Assembly: GCA_030562195.1 (NCBI GenBank)
Contig: CM060200.1
Coordinates: 7,130,001-7,194,000 of the forward strand
Reading direction: 5' to 3'
Origin: Nipponacmea schrenckii
Taxonomy: Eukaryota; Mollusca; Gastropoda; Lottiidae
DNA length: 64,000 nucleotides
Shown: piece after piece, positions 12,081 through 23,298 of the stretch
Position numbering within the stretch: position 1 is the stretch's first letter
Layout of the letters: each line of letters begins with the position of its first letter
The notes under the pieces: generated by a model
What the model saw: the letters and a program-made list of their open reading frames with translations, nothing else
What the model was told of the DNA's origin: nothing
Databases searched by the model: none
Made by a program: the position numbers and the translations under genes

Positions 12081-12690
12081 TTAGGCACTTGTAGCAGATT
12101 TTCTTGCAGGGACTTTCTTTGGTGTAATATGGGCGTATTTTGGCAATTTTGTTACTCTGCGGGCTACAGTATTTTGGATTGATTGTGGTCTTGCTATATA
12201 GGAGGATGATGTTTCAGAAAGGAGTTTTTTACAGTTATCCATGCCATTTAACACTAAGGAACAAACATGTGTTGCTGCCGCAGACTCAGTAATTAACTGT
12301 CGGATTAACGGTTCCAATATTACTGAGGTGATAATAGCATTTCCTACTGACATCCTTCACGTGCTTCTCCATGCTTAATGTGGAAACTAATATCACATCC
12401 AGATTTTTGACACTGTCTTGGAATGACAAGATGTTATTGCCTATTTGTAGCATACACTCTGTTTTAGAATCATTAAGTTTCAGCATATTTTGTGTCATCC
12501 ATGATTTAATGTCCTCAAAGCATAGCTGCATAGTAGTAAAATCAACAGGTTCATGAAGGTAACTAGTGTAGAGTTGTATGTCATCGGCATACGAGTGTCT
12601 GGAAATACCATGATAATAGATCAGCTGACCCAGCTGTTTAGTATATAATACAAATAGAACTAGACCCAAAACTGAACCTGCAGAACTCTA
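12081..12690 (-). pseudogene. LINE reverse transcriptase fragment (CR1/L2-type), frameshifted
   Basis: Minus-strand reading gives GSVLG.VLFVLYTKQLG, SRHSYADDIQLYTS (the YADD active site), FEDIKSWMTQNMLKLNDSKTE, then in another frame CSLVLNGMDNCKKLL, RPQSIQNTVARRVT and KYAHITP. These are the palm and thumb landmarks of CR1/L2/Jockey-like non-LTR reverse transcriptases, in the correct order. The reading frame shifts near 12290-12350, stops precede the GSVLG block, and the endonuclease domain is absent. It is a 5'-truncated, inactive insertion. The exact clade is not resolved. Confidence 0.85.
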
Positions 12691-12926
12691 CATATATACT
12701 GATAATGACTGATAGGAATCTATCTGTAAGGAAGGAAGATAGCCATCCTCAAACTGCTTCTTGTAGTCCAAATTGATTTAGAAGAGTGTGAAGAAGCTTA
12801 TCATGATCTAAAATGGGCCTTTACAGTGTCTATTGCACTTATAGCATGCTTTTACTTTTATTATCTAATTCTGAATTCTGAAGCTAAATTGACACTTTCA
12901 TGGTTGCATCTGTCGCTAAATCTTTG

Positions 12927-13085
12927 TATGAACCTGTGTATATCAATATGAACTATTTGTATGAACTCTGTGTTGTATCAATATGAACTATTTGTGTGAA
13001 CCTGTGTTGCATTAATATGAACTATTTGTATGAACCTGTGTACCGGTATATCAATATGAACTATTTGTATGAACCCTGTGGGTAT
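12927..13085. repeat. Short minisatellite, ~36-40 bp unit
   Basis: Four to five imperfect copies of ATCAATATGAACTATTTGTA followed by TGAACCTGTGT. Non-coding. Confidence 0.8.
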
Positions 13086-13757
13086 ATGAGTTTATATATA
13101 TAGCCAAGTGATATTGTTGTATATGAAGCAGTTTTATCATGTAATCCTGAAGTAAGAGCACATACCACAATGAAGTAAAGAGATAGTGAATTGACCACAA
13201 GAATTTCTCCTCTCATTCTTTATAGTGTACAAAAACTGGTGCCAATTATTGTAGAATTAATCTTATTACAGTTGAGCATTACAAAACAGAAACTTTAATA
13301 AAAGAAATTACTGAAGAAATTTCAGTGAAAGAAAATTCTTATTGACAGACTTAAATAAAAAATATTTAAAATGCATGCTATAAGTGGAGGATTTATCAAA
13401 TAACTTTGTTTAGTACCTAATTTTTTTTATCTGATATATGTTTTGCTAAATATTCGATAAGTGGAAAATAACTGATACAAAGACACCTGAAATACTCATT
13501 AACATCTAGCTAGGTACTAATTGCTTTGCTCTAACGATTACCATCACGTGTTACAAATCAATCGCCTTAAAGAGAAGCTGACATGGATTTTAATATCGCT
13601 TATAAAACACTTTTTTAATTAGTAATGACTATCTTATATCATTATCAAAATTTATTAAGCGATAATACAGGTTAATACCCTCAAAAAACAGCGTGCGGTT
13701 ATCAGTCGGTTGTAAAAAGACACCATACTTGTGTGACGTCATGGCGGTAACCCAAAA

Positions 13758-14890
13758 CGATGGCGGACATTGAAATCAATAGTAGAAGCTGTCAGAGTTC
13801 GAGATTAATATCGTCTTATCCCGCTATGCGAGTTCTTGTGAGATAGAAAATGCGGACAGTGAAAGTGGAGGTTTTCTTGACCAATTTGCCGTGCCAAAAG
13901 AAGCCTGCTGTAACTATCCTTTATCCATACGAACCCTAAGCCTCCGATGCCGAAAGTCACGATAGCAGTAGACCTTGTGTCTAGTGATGAAAATGATGGC
14001 GAACCAGCTGCTGATATCGCCTTACCTGTCGATTTAGGTCGACTGAACAACGTTTATTGGTAAGTTTAAACAAACTGTTTAATAAAAATTGAATTAAAGT
14101 CGGAATTGCAATGATTTAATAGATTTTGTCTGCTTGAATCACGTGTTACTATAAATAGACATGCCACGCCTCTGGTTTGTTTACAAATGGCCTCCAACCA
14201 TGAATAATGTTTTCTCTAATACTGTAAGGCCATCAAGAAAGCATTTCATTCAACTGCTTAGAAATAGCCTTGTTGCCTATAAGTATCATAAGTATAACAA
14301 CAAAAAAACCTATCCTATCATTTCAGATGTCAGTGTACTTACGTACACATAGGGAATCCTGAGGAGTCAATTGAGTCTGGAGTGTGTGTGTGTTGCAGGG
14401 AGGTTGGGTGATGGACAAGAATGAGGGTCAACCTGGTGACCGTATTACACAGCATCCTGCTCTTCTTATGATGTGTTTAGATCAAGGTGTGCTGGATCTT
14501 GCCTACAGCCATTACAAGCAGCACTATGTATAGCTGAACAAATCTCAAATGCGTAAGTAGTGAACATATTTGAGAAGTAAAACCATCTTTTGCAACAAAT
14601 AAATTTTTAACATGAAGTTGAGTATCTCATAGCATAATACTTTATCACATGTGTATGTTTTCCTAAACAATTTAAATAATGTCAAATAATGCAGCATTTA
14701 AGTATGCATTCTAAATAAATATCAAATGTACTTTTATTATAATTATATTTCAGGCAGCACAGACGGAGATACTAGTATACTGCATAATACCATTGATTTG
14801 TATAGAGGATATGGATTTCCTTAGCAAGAAGAGCGGGGAACCACTACCTGAGTTTGACCTGAGTTTGATAACAATTTCCATCACCATATA
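13758..14890 (+). pseudogene. Broken Cys-rich gene resembling the P2X7 C-terminal domain
   Basis: Pieces read in order across several frames and probable introns. ATGGCGGACATTGAAATC opens a short peptide. It is followed by ILYPYEP, an acidic SSDENDGE stretch, and LGRLNNVYW before GG|TAAG (about 14060). After TTTCAG (about 14326) come CQCTYVHIGNPEE and GVCVCCREVG, then ITQHPALLMMCLDQGVLDLAYSHYKQHY. The spacing W-C-x-C...E..CC.E...I..HP.....CL...VL..A...Y is that of the Zn-binding C-terminal domain of P2X7 receptors and of many transposon-linked proteins. In-frame stops and frameshifts show it is inactive. The family name rests on memory of the motif and is the uncertain part. Confidence 0.55.
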
Positions 14891-15029
14891 ATGGAGGTGG
14901 CTGAATAAACTGTAACATTATATTAGTTATCTCTTTTTATTTCTTATGGTTCAGAATAAGGTTAACTAAATGATAATGACATGGTCCTGGGCCCTCCAGA
15001 CCTCGGGAACAATCATAGATACAATGAGT

Positions 15030-16222
15030 TCACTTTAGGGATCCAAAAAGTAACACAGTCTCTGCTTTATTTGAATGTTCATATTTAAATGCTAGTGGTG
15101 GTGGAACATTGACTGTTTCAGGCTCGTCTGTTATTGTCCCATCCAAACAAGCCTGGCAGACCTCTCCCAATAATTGGTTGATAAACACTGAAAGAACAAA
15201 CAAAAGGGATGTATTAGCTTATGTAAATTTTGATTGTATCAGTTTCGTGTTTACTGAAAAATTTTAAAAAAAAGAAATACCCATTCTTGTTAAACTCCTT
15301 TCCCTGATTTGCAAATTTATTGAAATGAAATGCTGGTATGAGTATTCTGTAAGGGTAAAATACAATATATGTGCAACTGAAAATAAAAACTTTGATTAAA
15401 ACAGTGTTTTGTGTAAGTTTACATTACATTAAGATTAAAACAATCAATGAGAATTTGCCGAACAAGTCCAAAATTAAGGTTGAAAATTGCTCTTTGTAAA
15501 AATAAATTTTAAAATCATGTGTGCTCATGTTGATATTTTCAAAAAAGACATTCCTAGACTAACAGTACTATTTTGAGGATGCTATTCCAATTCTCATAAA
15601 ATATTGCTAAAAAGACCTTGCTTAGACAATAGACCTAGAACAAGTAGGCCAACCCTTCATTGGTCAAGTCTATAATAATATTAATGTGTGTTTACAATAA
15701 TAATATAGAATTCTTAGGCCTGGATCTAGGCCTTGTTATTCTATTCAACTCTATTCTGCTGAACTGTATTAATCATTTCTTTGGTCCAAAACAAATATAA
15801 ATGGAAAGTTTCAAACTTACTCTGGCTTTTTCCCGTTTGTCAAAACTCAAACTGTCAGTGTCGAACTTCAAAGGCTCACCGCTCATGCTTTGTTGGCATT
15901 GAGACATCGTCCTCAATATCCCTGACACCCAGAGCTTTAGGATTTCTGAAATATGGTCCGAACTGCATCTTACTTCAAAAGCTGTCTTCTTGTCAACTGT
16001 GTCCCCATTTCAGACATGAACATGGGCGTACTGTCGAAGCAGTCCTCAGTGAAATTGACACTGCTCCATTTAATTTGTAGATGTCTAATCCGTACGGGTA
16101 TTTTGCACTCTTTCCTCTCAAATTCGTCGTAATTTCTGGTTATGGGGGAACAGGTGAATACTGACATTCATGTTGTCATTTTTTTTGTTCGAACAACCAC
16201 CTACAACAAATCTTCGAGGCAT
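15030..16222 (-). pseudogene. Broken THAP-domain gene
   Basis: ATG at 16222-16220 begins MPRRFVVGGCSNKK, then SIHLFPHNQKLRR; after frameshifts come VRIRHLQIKWSSVNFTEDCF, LTRRQLLK and, in another frame, EVRCGPYFRNPKAL. This is the THAP zinc-finger pattern (C-x2-4-C...W...C-x2-H-F, then the AVPT-like end) with decayed cysteines. A possible second exon at 15187-15030 (acceptor TTCTTTCAG) encodes VCQACLDGTITDEPE and PPPLAFKYEHSNKAE before TGA. THAP domains bind transposon ends in P-element-like and ISL2EU-like transposases. The gene converges on the plus-strand gene, consistent with one two-gene transposon. Confidence 0.65.
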
Positions 16223-16579
16223 TTTGCATAAATATTTATTCCTTTAACACCGTGATCAATGGCGCTTGTTTACAATTCGTTACCGCGATGACGTCATATC
16301 CGCCTTCTCCACTTCCACTCAACTATTGATCGGGAAATTCTCGCGCGAATATTTAAAACACGAATAACTTCGTTATTAAGTTATTTATTTATCATAATTT
16401 ACACATTTTTTTGTTTAGTGTTGTATTTACTATTCATTGAACGAAAGTACCCTGTGGCGTGTCAGCTTCACTTTAAATAAATATCACGAATATGGTGCAT
16501 TTGAGTTCATCATGGCAGACCAAGATAGAAGACGTAAAAGACACTAGCGTGTCATCCAAATTCAATAATATTTCTTAAA

Positions 16580-18250
16580 AGATAGCTTGCTAGGCAAGGT
16601 AACATACGCCCACTGGCAGCATTGAATTTGAAAAATAAATTGAGCAATAACTCATAGAAAACATCCACTGAATGAATATTGAAGTCAAGGGCAAAAACTC
16701 AAAAACTGTTCATGGAAAATCGTCAAATTAAAACTTGACCACCATCTTATTTATTTCAATACTCATACCAAGTTTCACCAAATCTATTAAAAATTGTAGC
16801 ATATTTTGCACCCACAAATATTTTTGGCGCAATTTTACTAAGTCAAGGGCAATAACTTAAAAACTATTCGTTAAAAAAAGTCAGAAATTCAAACTTGACT
16901 AATGTCTCATCAATTCTGATGCTCACACCAAGTTCCATCAAAACCCTTCAAAATTAAAGCTTCTAATTGCACCCATAATAGAATTGGACGCAATTTCACT
17001 AAGTCAAGGGCAATAATTCAAAACAGTTCATTGAAAAACTGTCAAATTCAAACTTGACTGAGGTGTAATAATTCCAATGCTCACACCAAGTTTCATCAAA
17101 ATCCTCTGAAAATTGGAGGATTTATTGCATCGGAACTAAAATGTTGACAAGATTTTACTACGTCAAGGGCAATAATTCAAAAACTGTTCATCAAAAAAAT
17201 TGCCAAATTCGAACTTGACTGTTGTCAATTCCAATGCTTACACCAAGTTGCATCAAAATCCATTGAAAATTTTGGATTCAATTGCTCCCACAATAAAATT
17301 TTGACGCAATATTACTAAGTCAAGGGCAAAAACTGTTCATCAAAAATCTTCAAATTGGAACTTAACCGTCGTATTATCAATTCCAATGCTCACACCAACT
17401 TTCATTTGTATCCATTGAAAATTGTAGCTTCTATTTTGTCAACAACAAATATAAAAGCAAGGGCAATCACTCAAGAACTGTTTATCAAAAAATGTCCAAA
17501 TCGAGCTTGACTGCCGTCATATCAATTCCAATGCTCATACCAAGTTTCATAAAATCCATAGAAAATTGCAGCTTCTATAGTGTCTACAACACATGTTGAC
17601 GGAGCGACGGACCGACAGACAGGGGCGACGACAATATACATCCACATATTCATGTTTGGATAAACATTGTAGCCTGTATCACACCCACAAGCTGTATTTG
17701 CTGAATTCTCACTAAGAAAGGGGGCATAACTCACCAACCGTAAAAGTCAGAAAGCTAATTTTCGAAAGGAACCAGGATTTTATGATGACAAAGACACCTA
17801 CCAAGTTTTGAAAAGATCAGAAAAAAATTGTGGCCTGTATCGCACCCACAAGCTGAATTGGATGAAGTTTCGCTAAAAAGAAGGGCATAACTCACCAACC
17901 GTAAAAGTCAGAAAGCTGGTTTTCGAAAGGAACCAAGATTATATGATGATAGAGACACATACCAAGTTTCAAAAAGATTGGACAAAAATTGTGGCCTGTA
18001 TCGCGCCCACAAGCTGAATTTGACGACTTTTCGCTAAAAAAGAGGGCATAACACACCAACAGTAAAAGTCAGAAAGCTGGTTTTCGAAAGGAACCAAGAT
18101 TTTATGATGACAGAGACACATACCAAGTTTCATTGTAATCCGATGAAAACTGTGGTCTCTATTGTGGCCACACGCAATTGTGGACGGACGTACGTCTGGA
18201 CAGACAGGGTCAACTGCAATATACATCCACATTATATGTGGGCGTATAAA
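16580..18250 (+). mobile_element. Helentron/pearl-like non-autonomous element (compound)
   Basis: It starts AGATAGCTTGCTAGGCAAGG (hairpin) then TAACATACGCCCAC. Six core units of ~150-160 bp follow, each with CAAGGGCAATAACTC, TTGACTGCCGTC, CACACCAAGTTTCATC and GAAAATTGTAGCTTCTATTG, then GACGGACCGACAGACAGG and CAATATACATCCACAT. A second set of cores (from ~17665, TGGCCTGTATCGC type) follows, with its own GGACGGACG tail ending ATGTGGGCGTATAAAAA at 18250. Two elements or two core families appear fused, with the first end deleted after TCCACATATTCATG. There is no coding capacity. Confidence 0.85.
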
Positions 18251-18259
18251 AACAGAAAC

Positions 18260-19930
18260 AAGATATAGGCCTAGTTCTGAAATACGAAATAGAGAGCCTA
18301 CCTAACTAATGTCAAGTGCAATATTTTTTAAATTGGCTAAGACATAAGACTAGGCCTATCAAGATAGGCCTAACATAAACACAACGACTTTTGTTTGGCG
18401 TCATCTATCGTCCAGTTCCTGTACTCTTGATTCATTAAAATATGTTCAACATACGTTATCTTACTTGATTACTGTTGATAATAAAGAGACATAATTGTCA
18501 ATTCATGATTTGAAATGCTATTTTTTCATAATTTAGAAAAATCACAACAAAGCGTCTCTATCTTTCCTCTGATGCCGACATCTTGCTAATCGTATCAAAT
18601 CTCTGAGATGAACGAGTTGGCTGAGTAGGGTACTCGCATTGGCGCGTTGGTTAAATAAATGGTCGTTGTAAGCAAATCGTTGTTGGTGAGTTGCTTAAAC
18701 AAATGAACAATTCTCCATGTCGATACGAGTTGCTTAAATAAAAACGCCTTAAGTAAGATGGATTTTATACTGAAGAGGTGGTAACCTTCACTCTCTCTGA
18801 TGACTTGATTTACCTTATACCTGTATATTTTGAAATATCATGGTATGAAAACACAGGTATAAGAGGTACCGAGAGTAATAGGGTAGTATATTGAATATCA
18901 AAATATGAATGTCTAGAGAAAGCAAATGCAGTTCATTATTCAAATAAAAACCCTCTACTGACATTAATGAAAAAACCAAGAATGATTTATAATTTTATAA
19001 CATAAATTGATAAATATGTGTATAAGGCGGTGGTATGATTTAATCAATTCTTCTTATTGGAAGCTGTTGTAGAACAAGCCACAATTTATCAAAATGAAAC
19101 TCCGTATATACCGCTACCTTTAATACTGAAGTTTGCACGTGGCAGACTCTTCAACTATTTCACAATGTCAAGTTATTATAAAATATATTAAAAAATTAAT
19201 TATAAAATACCTTGACTGCATTAGCCATCATTCGATTCCTGTATCACAGATATGATTGGATTGAAAGCTAATGAATACAGCCAATCAGAGCTGTGGACAT
19301 ATATTCTGTTTCTTAAGCAACGTTTGGATATATACAAGAACCAACCATTGCTTTTACATTCCGAGATTCTTGTCATTAATTTTTATTGGTCCAAAGTTAT
19401 CCTTCTACCAATTAAGATTCCTTGTAACAAACTATATAGTTTATTGTTTACAGACTTTGAACAATAGCTACGATAATTCTTCAAAGACTTTCTACTTTAG
19501 CATTTTGTTTGCATTTCCTGTTTACTGACTTACTCTGTCAGTAATGGACTGTACTTGTAAGAGTACAATGTCAACCCATCAAATTCCTGCATACAAGAAA
19601 GCTCAATGCAGTCAAAGTGTTAGACAAGGTTTGTGATAGCTTGACATTGAGAATATGACTGTTCAATGAAATAAATTACCTGCTGTTTTTTTATCTTTAT
19701 GATATTGTTCCACCAACTGATGAACTAAATTCAACATCTTGGATTTAACTGAAAAATATTCAACAAATAAACAGATAAATGTTACATCAAAGATAAAGTA
19801 CCATTACTTAAATTATCAGGATAGTCTAAATGTAACATTAGAATCAGGGCATCGTTTTAAAACAAAAAAGAATCAAGATACTTCAATTTTTGAAAATATT
19901 TTGCTTCTCAATAAATGAAAGCAACATAAA
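18260..19930. other. Non-coding spacer
   Basis: AT-rich; a few short echoes such as GAGTTGCTTAAATAAA near 18640-18740. The open frames at 19252-19528 have no recognisable domain. Confidence 0.5.
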
Positions 19931-20291
19931 TGTGTAAAGATAGCTTGCCAGGCAAGGTAACATACGCCTACTGTCAGCCTTTAATTTGAATAATATATTG
20001 AGCAATAACTCACAAAACATTCACTGAATATTGAACCCAATGGCAAAACGCAAAAACTGTAAAATCGAAATATCGTCAAATTCAAACCTGACCACCATCT
20101 TGTCTTTTTCAATACTCATGCCAAGTATCATCAAATCTTTTTAAAAATTGCAGCTTCTTTTGCACCCACAAAAATTGTTGACGCAATATTACTAAGTCCA
20201 GGGCAATAACTAAAAAAACATTCATTAAAAAAGTTGTCAAATTCAAACTTGACTACTGTCTTATCAATTCTAACACCGAGGTCCATAAAAA

Positions 20292-20768
20292 TAACGATGG
20301 CCCATCGTAATACGCCCACCATTGGCAGCCTTAGTTATTCGGGCGGTGGACAAGAGGTATCAGTAAATACAATATTTTTAATGTAAAAGGCTCAAATCAT
20401 GCTTTGTCAAAATCTATCAAGAAACCAGATCTCTATCAAGTCTACAAAGAATCAGAGGCTGATAAAGTGAACACGTTTTAAAGAACAAGGGCAATAACTC
20501 AATAAATATTTTTTGATTAGTCTGATTTTCAATAGGGTCTATCCTCGATTTATAACAAACACTCACACCAAGTTTCATCAAATTCCATCAAGAACCCGGC
20601 TCCCTATCGTGTTCACAAGGAATTTTAGGGCAATAACTCATAGTAAATATTTTTCGATTGGTTTCATTTTCGATAGGCTTCATCCTTGGGTCATTACAAA
20701 GACTCATTCCAAGTTTCATTAAAATCCATCAAGAAATCGTGTTCACAACAATTGTGGACAGGCAGATG

Positions 20769-20824
<56 letters not shown>

Positions 20825-20870
20825 GGGGTGACTACAATAAACACCCACATTTATGTGTGGGCGTATAAAA
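20292..20870 (+). mobile_element. Nested element 1 (variant terminal hairpin)
   Basis: The 5' end is ACGATGGCCCATCGTAATAC then GCCCACC. It is a different hairpin stem from the AGCTTGCC..GGCAAG copies but carries the same ATACGCCCAC that follows it. The cores are of a distinct type (ATCAAGAAACCAG, TTTTTGATTAGTCTGATTTT). The (GACA)n tract ends it before CACCCACATTTATGTGTGGG and GCGTATAAAA. Confidence 0.8.
20768..20825. repeat. (CAGA)n microsatellite in nested element 1
   Basis: About 14 perfect tetranucleotide copies, at the position where all relatives carry a GACR tract, just upstream of the 3' hairpin. Confidence 0.95.
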
Positions 20871-21409
20871 ATCCTTTGAAAATTTAAGCTTCTTATTGCA
20901 ACCACAATAGAATTTTGAAGCAATTTTACTAAGGCAAGGGAAATAACTCAAAACCATTCATTGAAAAATTGTCAAATTCAAACTTGACTACTGTCTTATC
21001 AATTCTAACACTGAGTTCCATAAAAATCCTTAAATTTGGGAATAGAATTTTGACGCAATTTTACTAAGGCAAGGGAAATAACTCAAAACCATTCATTGAA
21101 AATTGTCAAATTCAAACTTGACCGAGGTCTAATCAATTCCAATGCTCACACCCATTTTCATCAAAATTGTAGGTTTTATTGCATCAACAATATAATTTTG
21201 ACAAGATTTTTATATAGTGAAGGGCAATAACTCAAAAATTGTTCATAAAAAAATCATCAAATTCAAACTTGACCGCCATCTTATCAATTTCAATGCTCAT
21301 ACCAAGTTTCTTCAAAATCAATTGGAAATTGAAGCCTCTATTGCACACACTATATAATATTTTGACGTAATCTTACTAAGTCAACCGCAATATATAAGAA
21401 AAAAGTTCA

Positions 21410-22537
21410 AGATAGCTTGCCAGGCAAGGTAACATACGCCCACTTCAGCAAACAGAATATTCCATGTATTTTCATTTAATCCAGGGCAATAACCCATAAA
21501 CTGACATCTGGAATCGCACCATTTTTGAACTTGTCCGAGATGTTATTAAGATGAATACACATACCAAGTTTCATTCAAATCGGATAAAAACTACAGCTTC
21601 TATTGCGTACACAAGTAAATTTTAACATTTTCTCATTGAATCAAGGGCAATAACTCATAAACAGGCATCTGGCGAGACATTATCAAGATGAATACACATA
21701 CCAAGTTTCATTCATATCGGATGAAAACTATAGCTTCTATTGCATACACAAGTACATTTTAACGTTTTTTCATTTAATCAAGGGCCATAACTCATAAACC
21801 GACATCTGGAATCGTGCCATTTTCGAATTTGTCTGAGATATTATCAAGATGAATACACATACCAAGTTTCATTCAAATCGGATGAAAACCACAGCTTCTA
21901 TTGCATACACAAGTAAATTTTAACGTTTTTTCATTTAATCAAGGGCCATAACTCATAAACCGACATCTGGAATCATGCCATTTTCGAATTTGTCTGAGAT
22001 ATTATCAAGATGAATATACATGCCAAGTTTCATTAAAATCGGATGCAAACTATAGCTTCTATTGTGTACACAAGTAAAAATTAACATTTTTTCACTTAAT
22101 TAAGGGCCATAACTCATAAACCGACATCTGGAATCGTGCCATTTTCAAACTTGTCCGAGATATTATCAAGATGAATACACATACCAAGTTTCATTCAAAT
22201 CAGATGAAAACTACAGGTTCTATTGCGTACACAAGTAAATTTTAACGTTTTTCCATTTAATCAAGGGCCACAACTCATAAACCGACATATGGAATCGTGC
22301 CATTTTCGAACTTGTCCAAGATATTATCAAGATGAATACACATACCAAGTTTCATTCAAATCGAATAAAAACTCTGGCCTGTATCACATACACAAGTAAT
22401 TGTTTACGGACGGACTGACGGACGGACAAACAGACAGACGGACCGACTGAACGACCGACCGACGGACCGACCGACGGACCGACCGACGGACAGGGGTGAT
22501 GGCCATATACGTCCACATTTTCATGTGGGCGTATAAT
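21410..22537 (+). mobile_element. Nested element 2 (AGCTTGCC hairpin, six ~160-bp cores)
   Basis: Starts AGATAGCTTGCCAGGCAAGG, then six cores about 160 bp apart. Each holds CATAAACCGACATCTGGAAT, GAGATATTATCAAGATGAAT, ACACATACCAAGTTTCATTC and GCTTCTATTGCGTACACAAG. A GACGGACR tract (22409-22492) and the hairpin CCACATTTTCATGTGG, followed by GCGTATAATAAA, close it. Confidence 0.88.
22409..22492. repeat. (GACGGACC)n-type microsatellite
   Basis: Degenerate tetranucleotide GACG/GACC/GACA tract preceding the 3' hairpin of nested element 2. Confidence 0.9.
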
Positions 22538-22879
22538 AAAAATTATCGTCAAATTCAAACTTGACTGCCGTCTTATCAATTTCAATACTCATAACAAGTT
22601 TCATCAAAATCCATTGAAAATTGTAGCTTATATTGCATCAACAATAAATTTGACCTGATGTAACTAAGTCAAGGGCAATAACTCAAAAACTGTTTGTCGA
22701 AAAATTGTCAAATTCTAACTTGACCGCCGTCTAATCAATTCCAATGCTCACATGAAGTTTCATTAAAATCCATTGAAAATTGTAGCTTCTATTGTGTCTA
22801 AAACAAATACTGAGTCAGGGGCAATAACTCAAAAACCGTTCATCCAATAATTGTCAAATTATGTGGGCGTATAAAAATG

Positions 22880-23298
22880 AAGAAATTATTTCCAGTGTTC
22901 AAACATCATAGGCTTAAATTAACTTAAAAATGTTCAAATTGACGAATTAGAATATAATTAGCACCCCCCTTCTTGTCTCTTGGCTACCAGAAAATATGTT
23001 GGGTAATTGAATCTTGTAACAGGTCAATGACAAGTCGACGATCAAAATAAATTTTTATCTTCCATGCAAATTTGTTGTTTCTTGCAAACTTTCATATCTT
23101 TTACAAGCTTATCAAATTCTGTAAAGCACCAAAATAGAAATAAGCTAATTCTTTTCCATACAGAGTGAGGTTGCATAATGAAAATCATGTTGTCTTTTAT
23201 TCTATTAGAATTTTATAATAACATTATTTGGGCCTAATCCAAGATCTCATTAATATAGATGATCATTATCTTTAAATGGCATTTAGTAAAGGTGTTTG
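22880..23298. other. Non-coding spacer
   Basis: AT-rich, no structure noticed. Confidence 0.5.

Larger units (their letters stand above)
13567..16476. mobile_element. Relic DNA transposon with THAP and Cys-rich genes, ~2.9 kb
   Basis: The ends are imperfect TIRs: TTAAAGAGAAGCTGACATGG at 13567 and the complement of TTAAAGTGAAGCTGACACGC at 16476. Just inside each end is a CRE-like TGACGTCAT in a promoter-like stretch. Two convergent broken genes lie inside: a plus-strand Cys-rich gene (from about 13758) and a minus-strand THAP-domain gene (from 16222). A THAP protein plus a second ORF between TIRs suggests the ISL2EU/IS4EU or a related superfamily; that is inference. No DDE catalytic core was recognised. 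Confidence 0.7.
19938..22876 (+). mobile_element. Helentron/pearl-like element hosting two nested copies
   Basis: The host begins AGATAGCTTGCCAGGCAAGG-TAACATACGCC at 19938 and ends TTATGTGGGCGTATAAAAAT at 22876. Its core units are interrupted twice. The unit cut at ~20292 (GGTCCATAAAAAT) resumes at 20871 (CCTTTGAAAATTTAAGCTTC). The unit cut at 21409 (AAGAAAAAAGTTCA) resumes at ~22538 (AAAATTATCGTCAAATTC). Removing the two inserts restores ordinary core repeats, so the order of events can be read directly. Confidence 0.85.

Noticed and set aside
20686..20923. Open frames of repeated DRQT / CLSV residues
   Set aside because: Translations of the (CAGA)n microsatellite in both directions.
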